A stretch of DNA of 64,000 bases from Anisodus tanguticus (GCA_034509755.1 CM067555.1:3232142-3296141), one strand, 5' to 3'; counted from the stretch's first letter, positions 1 through 12,476 are shown. A program made the numbers and translations. Notes: generated from the sequence alone by a model not told the origin.

Positions 1-1507
1 GTATCACGAGATGACATCTTAGGAATTGGATTTCTAAGACATCTAACGGATCGGTCGATAGTTGACGAGTCTCGTTGAAGCCACCAATGGATATGAATCA
101 TAGAACTGATTGGAATCATGGTGCACCCATAGACAAGGAGCGATATGCTCGGGTCACGTGTAGTTCAATGTATTGTACACACTACAACCGACACCGGTAT
201 CGTCCAACAAACAGATCGGTTGAACTAAGGTTCATGATGATCTTAATACATGATCAATAGAAGGCGTTAAGTCGGATATGACGATATCCGAATTATTCGC
301 TTATCTACGGATTATAGTATTCGGATGTCCAGCGGTTACGAGAGAACACGGTGATGCAAACCGGACATCGGATCTCGAAGAACACCAAAGCCACAAGTAA
401 ATGTGTATGGTGGTTCTTGGAAAATCCTCTAAGCAAACTTGCATCGACCGATTCATGATGGTATCGGAGTTTATCGCTTTATACAAAGCATGAAAGAAGT
501 TGAGTAACTTCACGACTCATTAGAGGACGTCCCTTATTGGGAGAAACCCGTGCCTTCGAGCGAGTTCTACACCGTGGCTAGCCGGTCGGCTTTAGGAAGG
601 ACACGGATGACGGCGTCTGGACATATACGTCACGATCCGTCGGAGACATAAGCACCGTATGGCGGTTGATCATCACGGGTGTCACTTCCTTATCTACTAA
701 CTAAGGGACTACCCGGAGATCAAGTGTTCTCGCCCTTTGTCTAGGGGAATGGGCTTAAAACCCAAAATATACGAACCAATACGGTGGAAACCCAACCTTA
801 CGAACCGGAGATCCCGGTAATTTGGTTCAATGGGAAAACTAAGTTGTAAAGGTTCGAGTTGATCGCTTCGGTCGAAGCATGAGCACTTCGGATAGTGATT
901 TCGAAAAGAAACACCAAATCCAAAGCCGTTCCCGCGATAGACGTTAAGTGCTATCTGCAGTATGGGTAAAGGTTAAGTTTTCAAAACTGTAATGATCCTC
1001 AACGAGTTGAGGTTAGGTCTTTGGGAAACTTTTAATGGTTCCTAACACTTGTGAAGTGGGGTATAGCAGGATACCTTGTAGGAGACCACCTATTTAAGTG
1101 CGAGGACGGCCGCCTCAAATTGAACGCACTTAAGAATCCAAGACGTTGTCCATGGCCAAAACGGACAAAACATTACGAAGAAGAGAGTAAGGGAATTTGT
1201 TGTGTTGGTACCGTTGTCTTGGCTTACACTAAACACCGACGGTTCAAGACATCACGTTCACCGCGCGGTAAGTAAGTCCGATGGTATTCAACTATGGAAG
1301 GTTCAAAGCCGAGGCTACCTCTCCTTATGCAACATCGGTCCGCCGAAATATTCTTTGAAATGAAAAGACACCATGTGAGTGCGCCAAAATCTCTTTCAAG
1401 AGGGGATTGTTGGAAATTTGCCTTTGGCGGGAGTTGCGACCGACCAACTTTAACGGCTTAAACACTAGTGTAACGTATGTTGGAGAATCCGGTTCTTCAC
1501 ACATACG

Positions 1508-1940
1508 CATGATCTACTAAGTACGTAGATAACCGTAGGGCCAAGAATCGTCAAATTTCATTGAGAAATGAAAGAGATATTGGTTCACGAAGTAAGGTGT
1601 TTGAAGCATGGAAAGTGTGGTATTGTGTGTAATTCTCCCACATCGGTAGAGGAAGAAAGAATTGTTGTGTATATAAGACTCGAAATTGGTTTGGGGTTTG
1701 GGACCCCAAGGGTATCCCATGTGTTTAAAGGAGGGAGGACCTAGATGTGCTTCGGTTCGAGGAAAGACCACACGCGCGCCGCCGCCGCCCGCCCGTCCGG
1801 TCCGGTTCCGGTTCCGAGTTCCGAGTTCTCGGGTTCACGGGTTCACGGGTTCACGGGCGTGGGCCGCGGGCCTTCGATATTATCTTTTTGGGCCGAAAAC
1901 TTTGCCCGAAGTACGTTTGATCCCGAAGTTTCGGACGTAA
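1508..1940 (+). repeat. Direct repeat copy 1 (LTR-like, with TATATAAG)
   Basis: This segment is nearly identical to 3009-3420 and starts at the same point (TGATCTACTAAGTACG). It contains TCCCACATCGGTAGAGG followed by TATATAAG, typical of plant LTR promoters, then a GC-rich stretch with short tandem repeats (GTTCACGG near 1830-1855). Relative to the right arm of the inverted repeat it is an extra copy, so it marks a duplication or nested insertion. Confidence 0.7.
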
Positions 1941-3008
1941 ATGGACTACAATTAATTTTCTAAATTGGCCACTCATTTTCAGCTTACAACTTTTTAGCCC
2001 CCAGTATGGAATTTTGCTTGTCATGAAAATTGATGACACCTTTCGATAAGGTGATGATAAAATAATAGGGGTGTAAATTATATGTGGGAATAAAATATTG
2101 CGAAATGAATTTAGGTTATTAGATATTAATATGCAAGCTGTACTGTGTTGTTTCTGGTTTGCAACTTTACCATAATATAATTTATCTAAAGCTTAGAGAG
2201 TACTTACATCCAAGTAAGAATAAAAAAAATTACTTGGAAAATTCCTGACTTCTTCATCTGATAAAACAATACTAACTAGATTTTCATTAAAATTTAAGGA
2301 ACATTAAAATATAATTCCTATATGAAGTGGCAAACTTTGGTTATAATAGCAATTTCTTAGAACTTTCTTTAAAGCCTTTTTTCAACAAATATCCACCTAA
2401 ATTTCAACCAAGATCTTATATGAAGTATTTTGACCAATAACTCACCAACCCATGATTTATTTAACTCTTTATTTTTTAGTTTAAATCCATTTTTAACAAC
2501 TTTGTGAAAACACATGGCAGCCACAGTTTTAAGGCCACTATATTAACAATAATTATACTTTGCAGACTTAGAGTTAGAAGGCACCACCCACCACTACTTA
2601 CTCATGGTGCCAGCTAGTGCTTGACCACTTTTCTTTTTACACGCCCCTTAAAAAATCATAAATAAGAAGAGTTTTTTTACTACATTATCGTTATCTCTCT
2701 CCAATTAATTGCACTTTAATCAATATTGGTTACTTTAAAAAGCAATTAATGTTAAGGGTAAAGTAAAAAAACTTCATTAATTTTATCTTATTTTTAGAAA
2801 GTGACCAAGTAATTTGGAACATATATTTTTAGTAATATAGCCAAGTAATATGAGACGGATGGAGTAATTACGGATTCGTTCGAGCTCAGTAACTTTAATT
2901 CAAATCTAGTATATGCGCTCAAAATTCATTAAACTGGTATAAAATAGATTTCAAACATGTAAATCAAATGAATATAGTAGAATTTCAAACTCTAACCCAT
3001 GAAAGTTT
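1941..3008. other. Spacer unique to left arm; no gene seen
   Basis: About 1.07 kb of AT-rich sequence absent from the right arm of the inverted repeat. No coding frame, tRNA or recognised repeat was seen. It lies between the two direct copies of the LTR-like segment, so the composite 1508-3008 is the part inserted or duplicated in the left arm only. Confidence 0.6.
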
Positions 3009-3922
3009 ATGATCTACTAAGTACGTAGATAACCGTAGGGCCAAGAATCGTCAAATTTCATTGAGAAATGAAAGAGATATTGGTTCACGAAGTAAGGTGT
3101 TTGAAGCATGGAAAGTGTGGTATTGTGTGTAATTCTCCCACATCGGTAGAGGAAGAAAGAATTGTTGTGTATATAAGATTCGAAATTGGTTTGGGGTTTG
3201 GGACCCCAGGGGTATCCCATGTGTTTAAAGTGTTTAAAGGAGGAGGACCTAGATGTGCTTCGGTTCGAGGAAAGACCACACGCGCGCGCGCGCCGCCCGC
3301 CCGTCCCGTTCGGTTCGGGTTCGGTTCTCGGGTTCACGGACCGTGGGCCGTGGGTCTTCGATATTATCTTTTTGGGCAGAAAACTTTGTCGAAGTACGGT
3401 TTGATCCCGAAGTTTCGGATATACGGTTTGGACCGTAATTATTTCGGATGTACAGTTTGGTCCCCGAAGTTTCAAGATGTACAGTTTGGTCCCTGAAGTT
3501 CAGAATTTCGACGGTCAAGACATAAAAGCCAAGCACTCAATTCAGCCATTTATTTTGGCCGAATTACTCCTCCTATAATGGCCAAATCCGTTGGTCTTTC
3601 TCCCATTTATGTTGGTGACTTTACTACCTCCATAATGGCCATTATTTGGCTATTATGGAGGCGCTTTTGAGGCGATAAATCAGTCCATTCCTCACCTATA
3701 TAAACACCCCCTTACACCATTGTTGAGCACACTTGATATGCACGAAAATACACAACCAGAAAAAATCTTCTTCCTACAACTTTCAAGCATCATTTCGTTA
3801 CTCAATATTCTTCACGGTAGCTCTTGAGTTTCCTTTGCTCAAGGGTTCCATTGCTATTTTATCTTGGGAGACAAATTGTCCATGACGTATAAAGGATACA
3901 TACGGGGCAATATTGTCTTAAG
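3009..3922 (+). repeat. Direct repeat copy 2 / inner left arm
   Basis: The longer copy of the LTR-like segment. After the shared GC-rich part it holds tandem short units built on ACGGTTTGGTCCCGAAGTTTC (roughly 3385-3500), then a second TATA box (CCTATATAAACACCCC near 3698). It pairs as reverse complement with about 4335-5265 across a short loop. Confidence 0.7.
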
Positions 3923-4334
3923 ATGTTGGGAGTTTTGCTCTATGGTACTTTATAAAGCAGTACGGGAAGTATTTAACTATTACAAGTATTCGAAAGGATA
4001 AACAAAGATTTTAATAATTCAACATGGAATCTGAAAACTACAATCGTTACACAAGTAAAAACTGGAAATTCCAGTTTTGTAGAAGACGGAAAAATGTAAA
4101 TTGTTTTTGCTGAGTCGAGTGTATTGATGTTGGGAGTTTTGCTCTATGGTACTTTATAAAGCAGGACGGGAAGTATTTAACTATTACAAGTATTCGAAAG
4201 GATAAACAAAGATTTTAATAATTCAACATGGAATCTGAAAACTACAATCGTTACACAAGTAAAAACCGGAAATTCCGGTTTTGTGAAGACGGAAAAATGT
4301 AAATTGTTTTTGCCGAGTCGAGTGTAGCACTCAT
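3923..4334 (+). repeat. Two tandem copies of a ~207-bp unit (loop)
   Basis: Two head-to-tail copies, 3923-4129 and 4130-about 4334, both beginning TGTTGGGAGTTTTGCTC. They form the loop between the inner arms of the inverted repeat. The same unit recurs at 9487 and, inverted, ends at 9963. TGTTGGGAG is a usual LTR-type terminus, but no full element could be delimited. Confidence 0.8.
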
Positions 4335-7300
4335 TCCTTAAGACAATATTGCCCCGTATGTATCCTTTATACGTCATGGACAATTTGTCTCCCAAGATAA
4401 AACAGCAATGGAACCCTTGAGCAAAGGAAACTCAAGAGCTACCGTGAAGAATATTGAGTAACGAAATGATGCTTGAAAGTTGTAGGAAGAAGATTTTTTT
4501 CGGTTGTGTATTTTCGTGCATATCAAGTGTGCTCAACAATGGTGTAAGGGGGTGTTTATATAGGTGAGGAATGGACTGATTTATCGCCTCAAATCGCCTC
4601 CATAATAGCCAAATAATGGCCATTATGGAGGTAGTAAAGTCACCAACATAAATGGGAGAAAGACCAACGGATTTGGCCATTATAGGAGGAGTAATTCAGC
4701 CAAAATAAATGGTGAATTGAGTGCTTGGCTTTTCTGTCTTGACCGTCGAAATTCTCGAACTTCGGGGACCAAAGCGTACATCTTGAAACTTCGGGGACCA
4801 AACCGTACATCCGAAATAATTTCGGTCCAAATCGTATATCCGAAACTTCGGGATCAAACCGTACTTCCGGCAAAGTTTTCTGGCCCAAAAAGATAATATC
4901 GAAGACCCACGACCCCCACGCGTCCGTGAACCCGAGAACCCGAGAACCCGGAACCCGGAACCGAACGGGACGGGCGGGCGGCGGCGGCGCGCGTGTGGTC
5001 TTTCCTCGAACCGAAGCACATCTAGGTCCTCCCTCCTTTAAACACTTTAAACACATGGGATAACCCTTGGGGTCCCAAACCCCAAACCAATTTCGAATCT
5101 TATATACACAACAATTCTTTCTTCCTCTACCGATGTGGGAGAATTACACACAATACCACACTTTTCATGCTTCAAACACCTTACTTCGTGAACCAATATC
5201 TCTTTCATTTCTCAATGAAATTTGACGATTCTTGGCCCTACGGTTATCTACGTACTTAGTAGATCATGCATGTGTGAAGAACCGGATTCTCCAACATACG
5301 TTACACTAGTGTTTAAGCCGTTAAAGTTGGTCGGTCGCAACTCCCGCCAAAGGCAAATTTCCAACAATCCCCTCTTGAAAGAGATTTTGGCGCACTCACA
5401 TGGTGTCTTTTCATTTCCAAGAATATTTCGGCGGACCGATGTTGCATAAGGAGAGGTAGCCTCACTTTGAACCTTCCATAGTTGAATACCATCGGACTTA
5501 CTTACCGCGCGGTGAACGTGATGTCTTGAACCGTCGGTGTTTAGTGTAAGCCAAGACAACGGTACCAACACAACAAATTCCCTTACTCTCTTCTTTGTAA
5601 TGTTTTGTCCGTTTTGGCCATGGACAACGTCTTGGATTCTTAAGTGCGTTCAATTTGAGGCGGCCCGTCCTCGCACTTAAATAGGTGGTCTCCTACAAGG
5701 TATCCCGCTATACCCCACTTCACAAGTGTTAGGAACCATTAAAAGTTTCCCAAAGACCTAACCTCAATCGTTGAGGATCATTACAGTTTCGAAAACTTAA
5801 CCTTTACCCATACCGCAGATAGCACTTAACGTCTATCGCGGAACGCTTTGGATTTGGTGTTTCTTTTCGTAAATCACTATCCGAAGTGCTCATGCTTCCA
5901 CTAAAGCGATCAACCGAACCTTTACAACTTAGTTTTCCCATTGAACCAAATTACCGAGATCTCCGGTTCGTAAGGTTGGGTTTCCTTTGTATTGGTCCGT
6001 ATATTTTGGGTTTTAAGCCCATTCCCCTAGACAGCAGAACACTTGATCTCCGGTAGTCCCTTAGTTAGTAAATAAGGAAGTGACACCCGTGATGATCAAT
6101 CGCCATACGGCCTTATGTCTCCCGACATATCCCGACGGATATGCCCAGACGCCGTCATCCGTGTCCTTCCCGAAGCCGACCGGCTAGCCACGTGTATAAC
6201 CGCTGAAGGCACGGGTTTCTCCCAATAAGGGACGTCCTCTAAGGAGTCGTGAAGTTACTCAACTTCTTTCATGCTTTGTATAAAGCGATAAACTCCGATT
6301 CCATCATGAATCGGCCGATGCGAGTTTGCTTAGAGGATTTTCCAAGAACCACCATACACATTTACTTGTGGCTTTGGTGTTCTTCGGATCCGATGTCCGG
6401 TTGCATCACTGCGTTCTCTCAGAACCGCTGGACATCCAGAATACTATAATCCGTAGATAAGCGAATAATTCAGATATCGTCATATCCGACTTAACGCCTT
6501 CCTATTAATCATGTATTGAAATCATCAGTGAACCTTAGTTCAACCGATCGTTTGTAGGACGATACCGGGTCGGTTGTAGTGTGTACAATACATTGAACTA
6601 CAAGTGACTGTGCATATCGCTCCTTGTCTATATGGGTACACCATGATTCCGATCGTTCTATGATTCATATCCATTGGTGGCTTCAACGAGATCGTCAACT
6701 ATTGACGATCGTTAGATGTCTTAGAAATCCAATTCCTAAGAAGTCATCGTGATACACATATCTTTCATATCGAGACTTTGTTTCAATATGATTTTCACTC
6801 TCGCACCGTTGGTTTTCCAACCGTTGGCTTTCTAACTTCGAGCCAATGTTTCGTGGTCGATTCGGTGTTTGTTTTATCCGAAACTTTCGGGACTAAAATG
6901 TAAACATTTCGGGGACCAAGTCGAAAGTTCGGGGAAGAAGCCCAACGGTTCGGCAACCGACTCGATTCTCTTCTTCCAACTCTCCGGTTGGGAAGGCTAG
7001 TTCAACATCCATGCCACGCAAGACTACAATGGCCCTGGATGTTAAGCTACTCACAGGGGAGCACATTTTACAACCCAAAGGTTCTTTTCCGGAAGAAGAT
7101 TAACCATTACACAAGTATGCTTCTATATATAGAATCTATTTCTCCCTTTAGCTTCTTTCAAAAAGCGGCGTTTTTGGAGATAACAATTATTTGTTAATTG
7201 TTCATGGTTCATTATTAACCATACAAGCTAGAAGGATCGGAACAAGTCTTTGTCCCCTTCTTTGCTCTGTCTCGGTTCAACATCTAGAATCCCCGAGTTC

Positions 7301-7859
7301 GAGATCCGGAATATTAAGTTCCGGATAGCCAAGAACTTTCGAGTCCTGTAGATATTTTAACGTCTAGTTCCGGACATCAAAGCCCTCGTGGGTTCTTGTT
7401 AACCTTGAGCAATTACTCCTTTTTCATTTTTTCAAGGAAAGCTATCTTAAAAGAATTCAAGCATTCTTTGATGCCAAGAGGCGATCAAGCACTATCGTTA
7501 TTTGAGATCCAGTGGATATGCAATCTACGATCTTAGGTCGAACTTGACCCTGTCTCGGTAGTCCAACTTCTACCAAGCCATCCCACATCACAACTTTTGT
7601 ATGTGAGATCATTTCCATGTCTCACACGGAGAGTTATCCTTATCCTTATCCTTATGCGGAGTTCTGTTGAGAATCACATTAGCGGTAAGGATCGCCTTGT
7701 CCTACATAATTTAGGCGTACGGGTTTGCGCTTGGCTAACACCGTTAGACTGAGGTGAGTAATGAGCAGTCGTTTAATGAACGATGCTTCACATTCTCCCC
7801 TCTATCACTACGAATTTCTCAATCGTGTAGCTTAGTTGATATTCAACTTCTGCTTTGTA

Positions 7860-8150
7860 GCGCTTATCCGCTTCAACAACTTCATCTTTGCTTTTTAACA
7901 AACAAAGGATTTCATACGTTGTACCATCATCAATGAAGATCACAACGTACTGGTCTCCCCCCTCTATTTTGTATAAACTTCAAATCACCCAAGTAGGTGT
8001 GACTAAGTTCTAGAGGAGCAGTGCTTCTTTCACTATTCCCTTGACGGAATTTGGAAAGGTGATTTTGCCTCTTCATCTACCTCACATTTATTTTGAGGGT
8101 TTATGTCGAAGAAGGCAACAATCTCAACATCGTTAGCTTTTGAATGACTT
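7860..8150 (-). pseudogene. Copia integrase remnant
   Basis: Reverse-strand translation of 7862-7955 gives a continuous stretch with YVVIFIDD followed by LLKSKDEVVEA, the pattern around the second catalytic Asp of Ty1/Copia integrases. Just upstream, in a shifted frame, comes LELSHTYLGDLKF, the usual stretch before the catalytic core, and further upstream a Cys-containing stretch. Two in-frame stops and at least one frameshift separate these pieces, so the sequence is dead. It belongs to the surrounding minus-strand Copia remnant. Confidence 0.65.
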
Positions 8151-9063
8151 GCTATTTAACGTGTCTTAATCTATGATGGCATAGACGCACGGATTACAAA
8201 TATATCATTCATTTGGCTACGTACATCTTTGTACCATTCTTAGTTATCACGGACACTGTTGGACTAATCTCAAACCAAACTTGACCAACAGCGTCCCTTA
8301 AACCAAGTTAGGAATATGTATCGCCTCATCTTAGAGTGATCACAATCCATGAAGTCCTATTGAGGACAACCTCTCCAACCCCTTCTAATTTAGAGGTGGT
8401 GTTGCTTCACATGAACAACCTCTTGCCCGTGGTTAGGGCGTAACCGGATCATATGTGATCTAGATACTCTGGCCTACTCCAGTTGCTTTGGCAGACTGAG
8501 TGTCCAATTTCTTTACTGCCTTTCTTTAGGCCTTCGATCATTCGGGACACGAAAACTCGGCCCACCTTACTAGGTGTCCATTACTTTTCCTATGAAATGA
8601 ATTTTGGCCCCACTCCTGGGCCGTCCCGGAGGCTTTGTATGACCGAGTGTCCAATATAATCATACCAAAGGAATTTTGGCCCACTCAGTCTCGGAGGCTT
8701 TGTATGACCGAGTGTCCAATATCATCCTATGAAGGATCTTCTCGCCTAATAATATGACAGGCTCAACGTCTTTAACTTTTAGACTTCTTCCGTTATGATT
8801 GGTGCCTAGATAGTTCTTTGGCGCTTACTTAAGAGTGGTAACAGTTTTCGCACAGTCAGTGGATCTTACTCCCTCGTATGTGCGAACATACTTTACACAC
8901 TTTAATAATTACACTTAAAAGAACGGATCTTCTTAAGTCGTTTACAAAATCCAATCTTTAAACGGGAAAGAAGATGAGATTAAACTTCTGATTTGTTAAA
9001 GCGTAAGGAATATAAATTATTTTCATATTCCTCCTTACTTTAATCTATTTTTTTTTAATCAGA

Positions 9064-9146
9064 CATCATTTAATCTTTATTCTTGACAAGTAAGAAAAAT
9101 ACTTATCATTTAATCCTTATTCTTGACAAGTAAGAAAAATACTTAT
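9064..9146 (+). repeat. 42-bp tandem duplication
   Basis: A unit containing TTATTCTTGACAAGTAAG and ending AATACTTATC is present twice back to back with one or two differences. No function is suggested. Confidence 0.85.
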
Positions 9147-9486
9147 CCCAATTTCGGATTCTGGCTCACTTCAGTCACTTCATCAGACTGAGTGTCAATT
9201 TCCTTCTCACCATTATTCGGATCCTTTGTCCGGGACAGATATAGGTCTTTACGCTACAAGATAGAATAACATCTTCACTCTTCTCCTCTTGTCCCGAGTT
9301 GACATCCTCGGGCTCTCGTGAGCGCTTGTTCCCACCAATCTTGGTAGCGGTGACACCATGAACACGTTCATCATCATCACTCTCTTCTACCAGAAAACCA
9401 TTTCCATATCCAGATTTGGTCACACAACTTTTGACCGATATCTTTCGAACACTAATAGTAATACAATACGCATATTGTCTTAAGAT

Positions 9487-9963
9487 GTTGGGAGTTTTGC
9501 TCTATGGTACTTTATAAAGCAGTACGGGAAGTATTTAACTATTACAAGTATTCGAAAGGATAAACAAAGATTTTAATAATTCAACATGGAATATGAAAAC
9601 TACAATCGTTACACAAGTAAAAACTGGAAATTCCAGTTTTGTAGAAGACGGAAAAATGTAAATTGTTTTTGCTGAGTCGAGTGTAGCACTCTGTCCTTAA
9701 GACAAATTGTCCATGACGTATAAAGGATACATACGGGGCAATATTGTCTTAAGGACATGAGTGCTACACTCGACTCAAAGAAAAACAATTTACATTTTTC
9801 CGTTTTCTACAAAACTGGAATTTCAGTTTTTACTTGTGTAACGATTGTAGTTTTCGATTCCATGTTGAATTATTAAAATCTTTGTTTATCCTTTCGAATA
9901 CTTGTAATAGTTAAATACTTCCCGTACTGCTTTATAAAGTACCATAGAGCAAAACTCCCAACA
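9487..9963. repeat. 477-bp near-perfect palindrome
   Basis: Begins TGTTGGGAGTTTTGCTC and ends with its exact reverse complement GAGCAAAACTCCCAACA. The arms, about 220 bp each, are copies of the 207-bp unit from 3923-4334 facing each other. The loop (about 9700-9750) contains the CCATGACGTATAAAGGATAC stretch, which also flanks the unit at 3880-3920. Transcripts would fold into a long hairpin. Confidence 0.9.
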
Positions 9964-11540
9964 AGTTTAAATTTTAGATTTGCACATGTGTCACTTCAAT
10001 TGTTCAATTAGATATATACTACCTCTCATCAACACAAATACCAAATAACTCTATCATTATTTCTCATTTAATTGTTCTCTCTTATTAAAGTGATGTATGA
10101 ACACAAAGATACCGCATACTAGTCTCAATATTGGATCAAAGTCATCCTCAAGAATCGAGTTTGCACCATAGAGAAAGAGACAGGTAAAAAGGTACTACTT
10201 AAAACCTCACAAATTTGAGGTGGAGCTAAGGACACAAGGGGTACATTCGAATTTTCAATTTGTCAAAAAATTATATTGTATATAGAAAGTCGAAACTATT
10301 TTTTATTTATGTACCGTAGATGTTGGATTCTCTTATTTCTTCACGTGTATACTTCTTTATATTCTGAATCTCGTTAATGAAAATTTTGGCTCCGTCACAG
10401 CAGTCACATGGCCTAAACTGAAACTTGTCCTCCTAAAAATCTATCATAAACTTGATAATAAACTTAAAATTATCATACTAAAGAAGACTCGAGCCTATCC
10501 TTTTCACCTTTTGGCAAAAGATAACATTTTTCCTAAGGTGAATCTCGTTAAATCAATTGAATAAATAGCACATGATGTCCACAATTTAAAAGTCATGGGC
10601 AAGAAAAAACGAAATATACATTAAATTCATCAAAATGGTCCCTAAAATTGCAGGTACAAGCATGCCAGTTGTAAATGATCCCACAAAATCTTTAAATCTT
10701 TTATGGTAGATTTTCACTTGCCACTGTACCAGTTATGCAAGAAGGATACCCAATATATACAAATGAAAATAAGATCTTCGTTTGTAGGAATCCTAAGTTA
10801 AATTCAAATCCGAGTCAAGTGGACATTGAGGAAATCAGGAAATCCGATAAGGATGTTTAAGTTTTAATATATATGTATAAGAAGTAATGTCTGACAAGTG
10901 ACATATATAATCAATATAAATTTGTCGATAAAGAGTGTTCAGCTAATCATTCTTCGGCGAATATAGTTCAGTCCTTGTACTTGGACCTTACTAGCTAATG
11001 AAGGGTCGTTTGGTTCGCGGATTAGGTTATATATCCAGAGATAAATTTATACCTTTAACCAAACAAAGTATAAATTTAATCTCAAACTTAATCCTGAAAT
11101 ATCTCACTTATTCATGTAAAAGATTTTTACTACTACTTCTCTATGAGCTCGGGTTCTGGAGGAAGAAATTTTTTTTACTGATACAGGGAGGAAAAACAGA
11201 GCAAGAACAGTTAAAAGTCACTTGAATTTACCCCTCTTACTATCGCATACATCAGTGTAGGAACAGTTCCAAAGACTCAAGAGCAATAATATAGGGAGAC
11301 GGGAGGCATTAAGCGCGCTGTTGGCATCAATTAAAGCATCATTTTCTGCGAGTAATATAAGAATGACACTTTCACATAGTACAACTGAAGAAAGATTATA
11401 AAGGTGGACACACAATTCAGATGTCGTGTGCTTCTAAACATATATTTACACGTTACCAAGAAAAATGTAAAAAGGGTTCAGTTTATAGTATCCAAATCTC
11501 CACAAACTAAATTAACCAAGATGATCTTGGTAGTACACAA
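9964..11540. other. Intergenic; no gene seen
   Basis: AT-rich sequence without a supported gene. Around 11003 there is a GGGTCGTTTGGTTCGCGG start followed by AT-rich sequence, resembling the beginning of a MITE also seen near 24926, but no clear partner terminus was found. Confidence 0.5.
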
Positions 11541-12474
11541 TGTTAAAAGTCATCATCAACTTAATATCCAAGACAATGGATAATCAATCTAGAATGTTCA
11601 AGTAGTTCTAGAGAGTTGAAAGAAGAACTTTAGGATGAAAGAGAAGTTCAAAAGAGGGTGGCCGTGGGCCGGGACAGCCCGACCCGAGCCCGTCCCGAGC
11701 CCGCCAAAAAAAAAAAAAAAAAAAAAAATTTACGGGGGCGGGACTCGAACTCGGGACGGGACGAGGTCTCGTCCCGCGAGACCCGAGCCCGCCCCGAGGC
11801 CCGCGAGACCCGAGCCCGCCCCGACCCCGACCCCGACCCCGCGCCTTTGCAAAAAGCACCTTCAACCGAAATACCTCCTATTCCCCCTAGTATGAGACGA
11901 GGTCCGGCAAAACGGCCATGATTATTTAAAACGTTTTTCATTATATCATTTTAATGGCAAAGTCTAGAGAGTTGAAAGAAGATTGTGGACTAACAAGAAG
12001 TATTAGGTGGATGAAAGTTTATGACTATAAATTACCTATAACTTTATTTTTTAACTCTCATAAAGTCTAGAAAGAATAACTCTAGAAATAAATAGAATAA
12101 AAGTGATTATTAAAAAAAGAGTGATAAATCACTAAGAAAAAGGCAAGTGAAGAATATTCTAGAATATAGTAGTAATTAAGTATTCTAACTAGATTCTTCC
12201 ATCACCACCTATAAATAGAGGTGGTCTATTTGAGTTGTAATTAAGTGAGTAAGAAGTTCTCAAAAAGTGAGAGCAAGTCCCAAGTGTGCATCCAAAAAGT
12301 GTCCAAGTGAGTCTAAAATGTGTGTAAGCTTAAGTATGAGTGTCAAGTGTTGGTAAAAATAAAAGAGTAAGAACTTGATGCATATTGTGGTAAAGTTATA
12401 ATGTTCAAGTCTTGGTGTAATTACTTTTACAATAATAAAGTAATTACATTTTTCACGTGTTGTGGTGTTTAACA
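11541..12474 (+). mobile_element. 5' LTR of a Ty1/Copia element
   Basis: Bounded by TGTTAAA at the left and TTTAACA at the right, a perfect 7-bp inverted pair with TG...CA ends. A primer binding site follows two bases later. Near 12211 there is CTATAAATAGAGGTGG, a plausible TATA box. Length is 934 bp, of which about 356 bp is a secondary GC-rich insertion, so the original LTR was near 578 bp. No matching 3' LTR lies in the window because the element is truncated. Confidence 0.85.
11607..11981. mobile_element. GC-rich insertion flanked by 19-bp direct repeats
   Basis: TCTAGAGAGTTGAAAGAAG occurs at 11607-11625 and again at 11963-11981, as expected for a target-site duplication or local repeat. 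Between them is very GC-rich sequence made of degenerate CCCGAGCCCG and CCCCGAC units, with a run of about 23 A at 11706-11728. On the minus strand GTTCGAGTC near 11745 resembles a pol III B box. The A-run is internal rather than at the 3' end, so a simple SINE does not fit. Identity unknown. Confidence 0.6.
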
Positions 12475-12476
12475 AG

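Larger units (their letters stand above)
1..6752. repeat. 6.75-kb imperfect inverted repeat
   Basis: The first bases of the window reappear as reverse complement just before 6752, and the match continues inward: 1-1510 pairs with about 5270-6752, and 3009-3922 pairs with about 4335-5265. The left arm is interrupted at 1511-3008, which has no counterpart in the right arm. The arms differ by scattered substitutions and small indels. TATA-like boxes lie in the left arm near 1669 (TATATAAG) and 3698 (TATATAAA) and are mirrored on the right, so the arms resemble LTR or LTR-flanking sequence of an unrecognised retroelement, head to head. No convincing coding frame was found; the short open frames in the arms lack recognisable domains. 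Confidence 0.85.
6753..9486 (-). mobile_element. Decayed Ty1/Copia element
   Basis: A degraded retroelement read on the minus strand. The clearest part is an integrase remnant at about 7860-8150. Toward 6753 the sequence is non-coding, with a TATATATAG motif near 7130. At 8600-8740 a roughly 70-bp unit (GGAGGCTTTGTATGACCGAGTG) occurs twice. A minus-strand open frame at 9175-9423 (82 codons, acidic and basic runs) has no recognised domain. Element ends could not be delimited. Confidence 0.55.

Noticed and set aside
301..513. Open frames mirrored in the two arms of the large inverted repeat (also 6249-6449, 1325-1510, 5222-5449)
   Set aside because: Short, without domains, not conserved in length between arms. 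They probably arise by chance in LTR-like DNA.
9175..9423. 82-codon minus-strand frame as a separate gene
   Set aside because: No recognised domain, and it lies inside decayed Copia sequence. Kept only as part of that element.
11706..11728. A-run as a SINE or processed-gene tail
   Set aside because: It lies inside the insertion, about 240 bp from the right flanking repeat, and GC-rich sequence continues on both sides.
11608..11941. Overlapping open frames rich in Arg, Pro and Gly on both strands
   Set aside because: They come from the GC-rich low-complexity insertion, where stop codons are rare. Poly-Lys and poly-Phe runs reflect the A-run.
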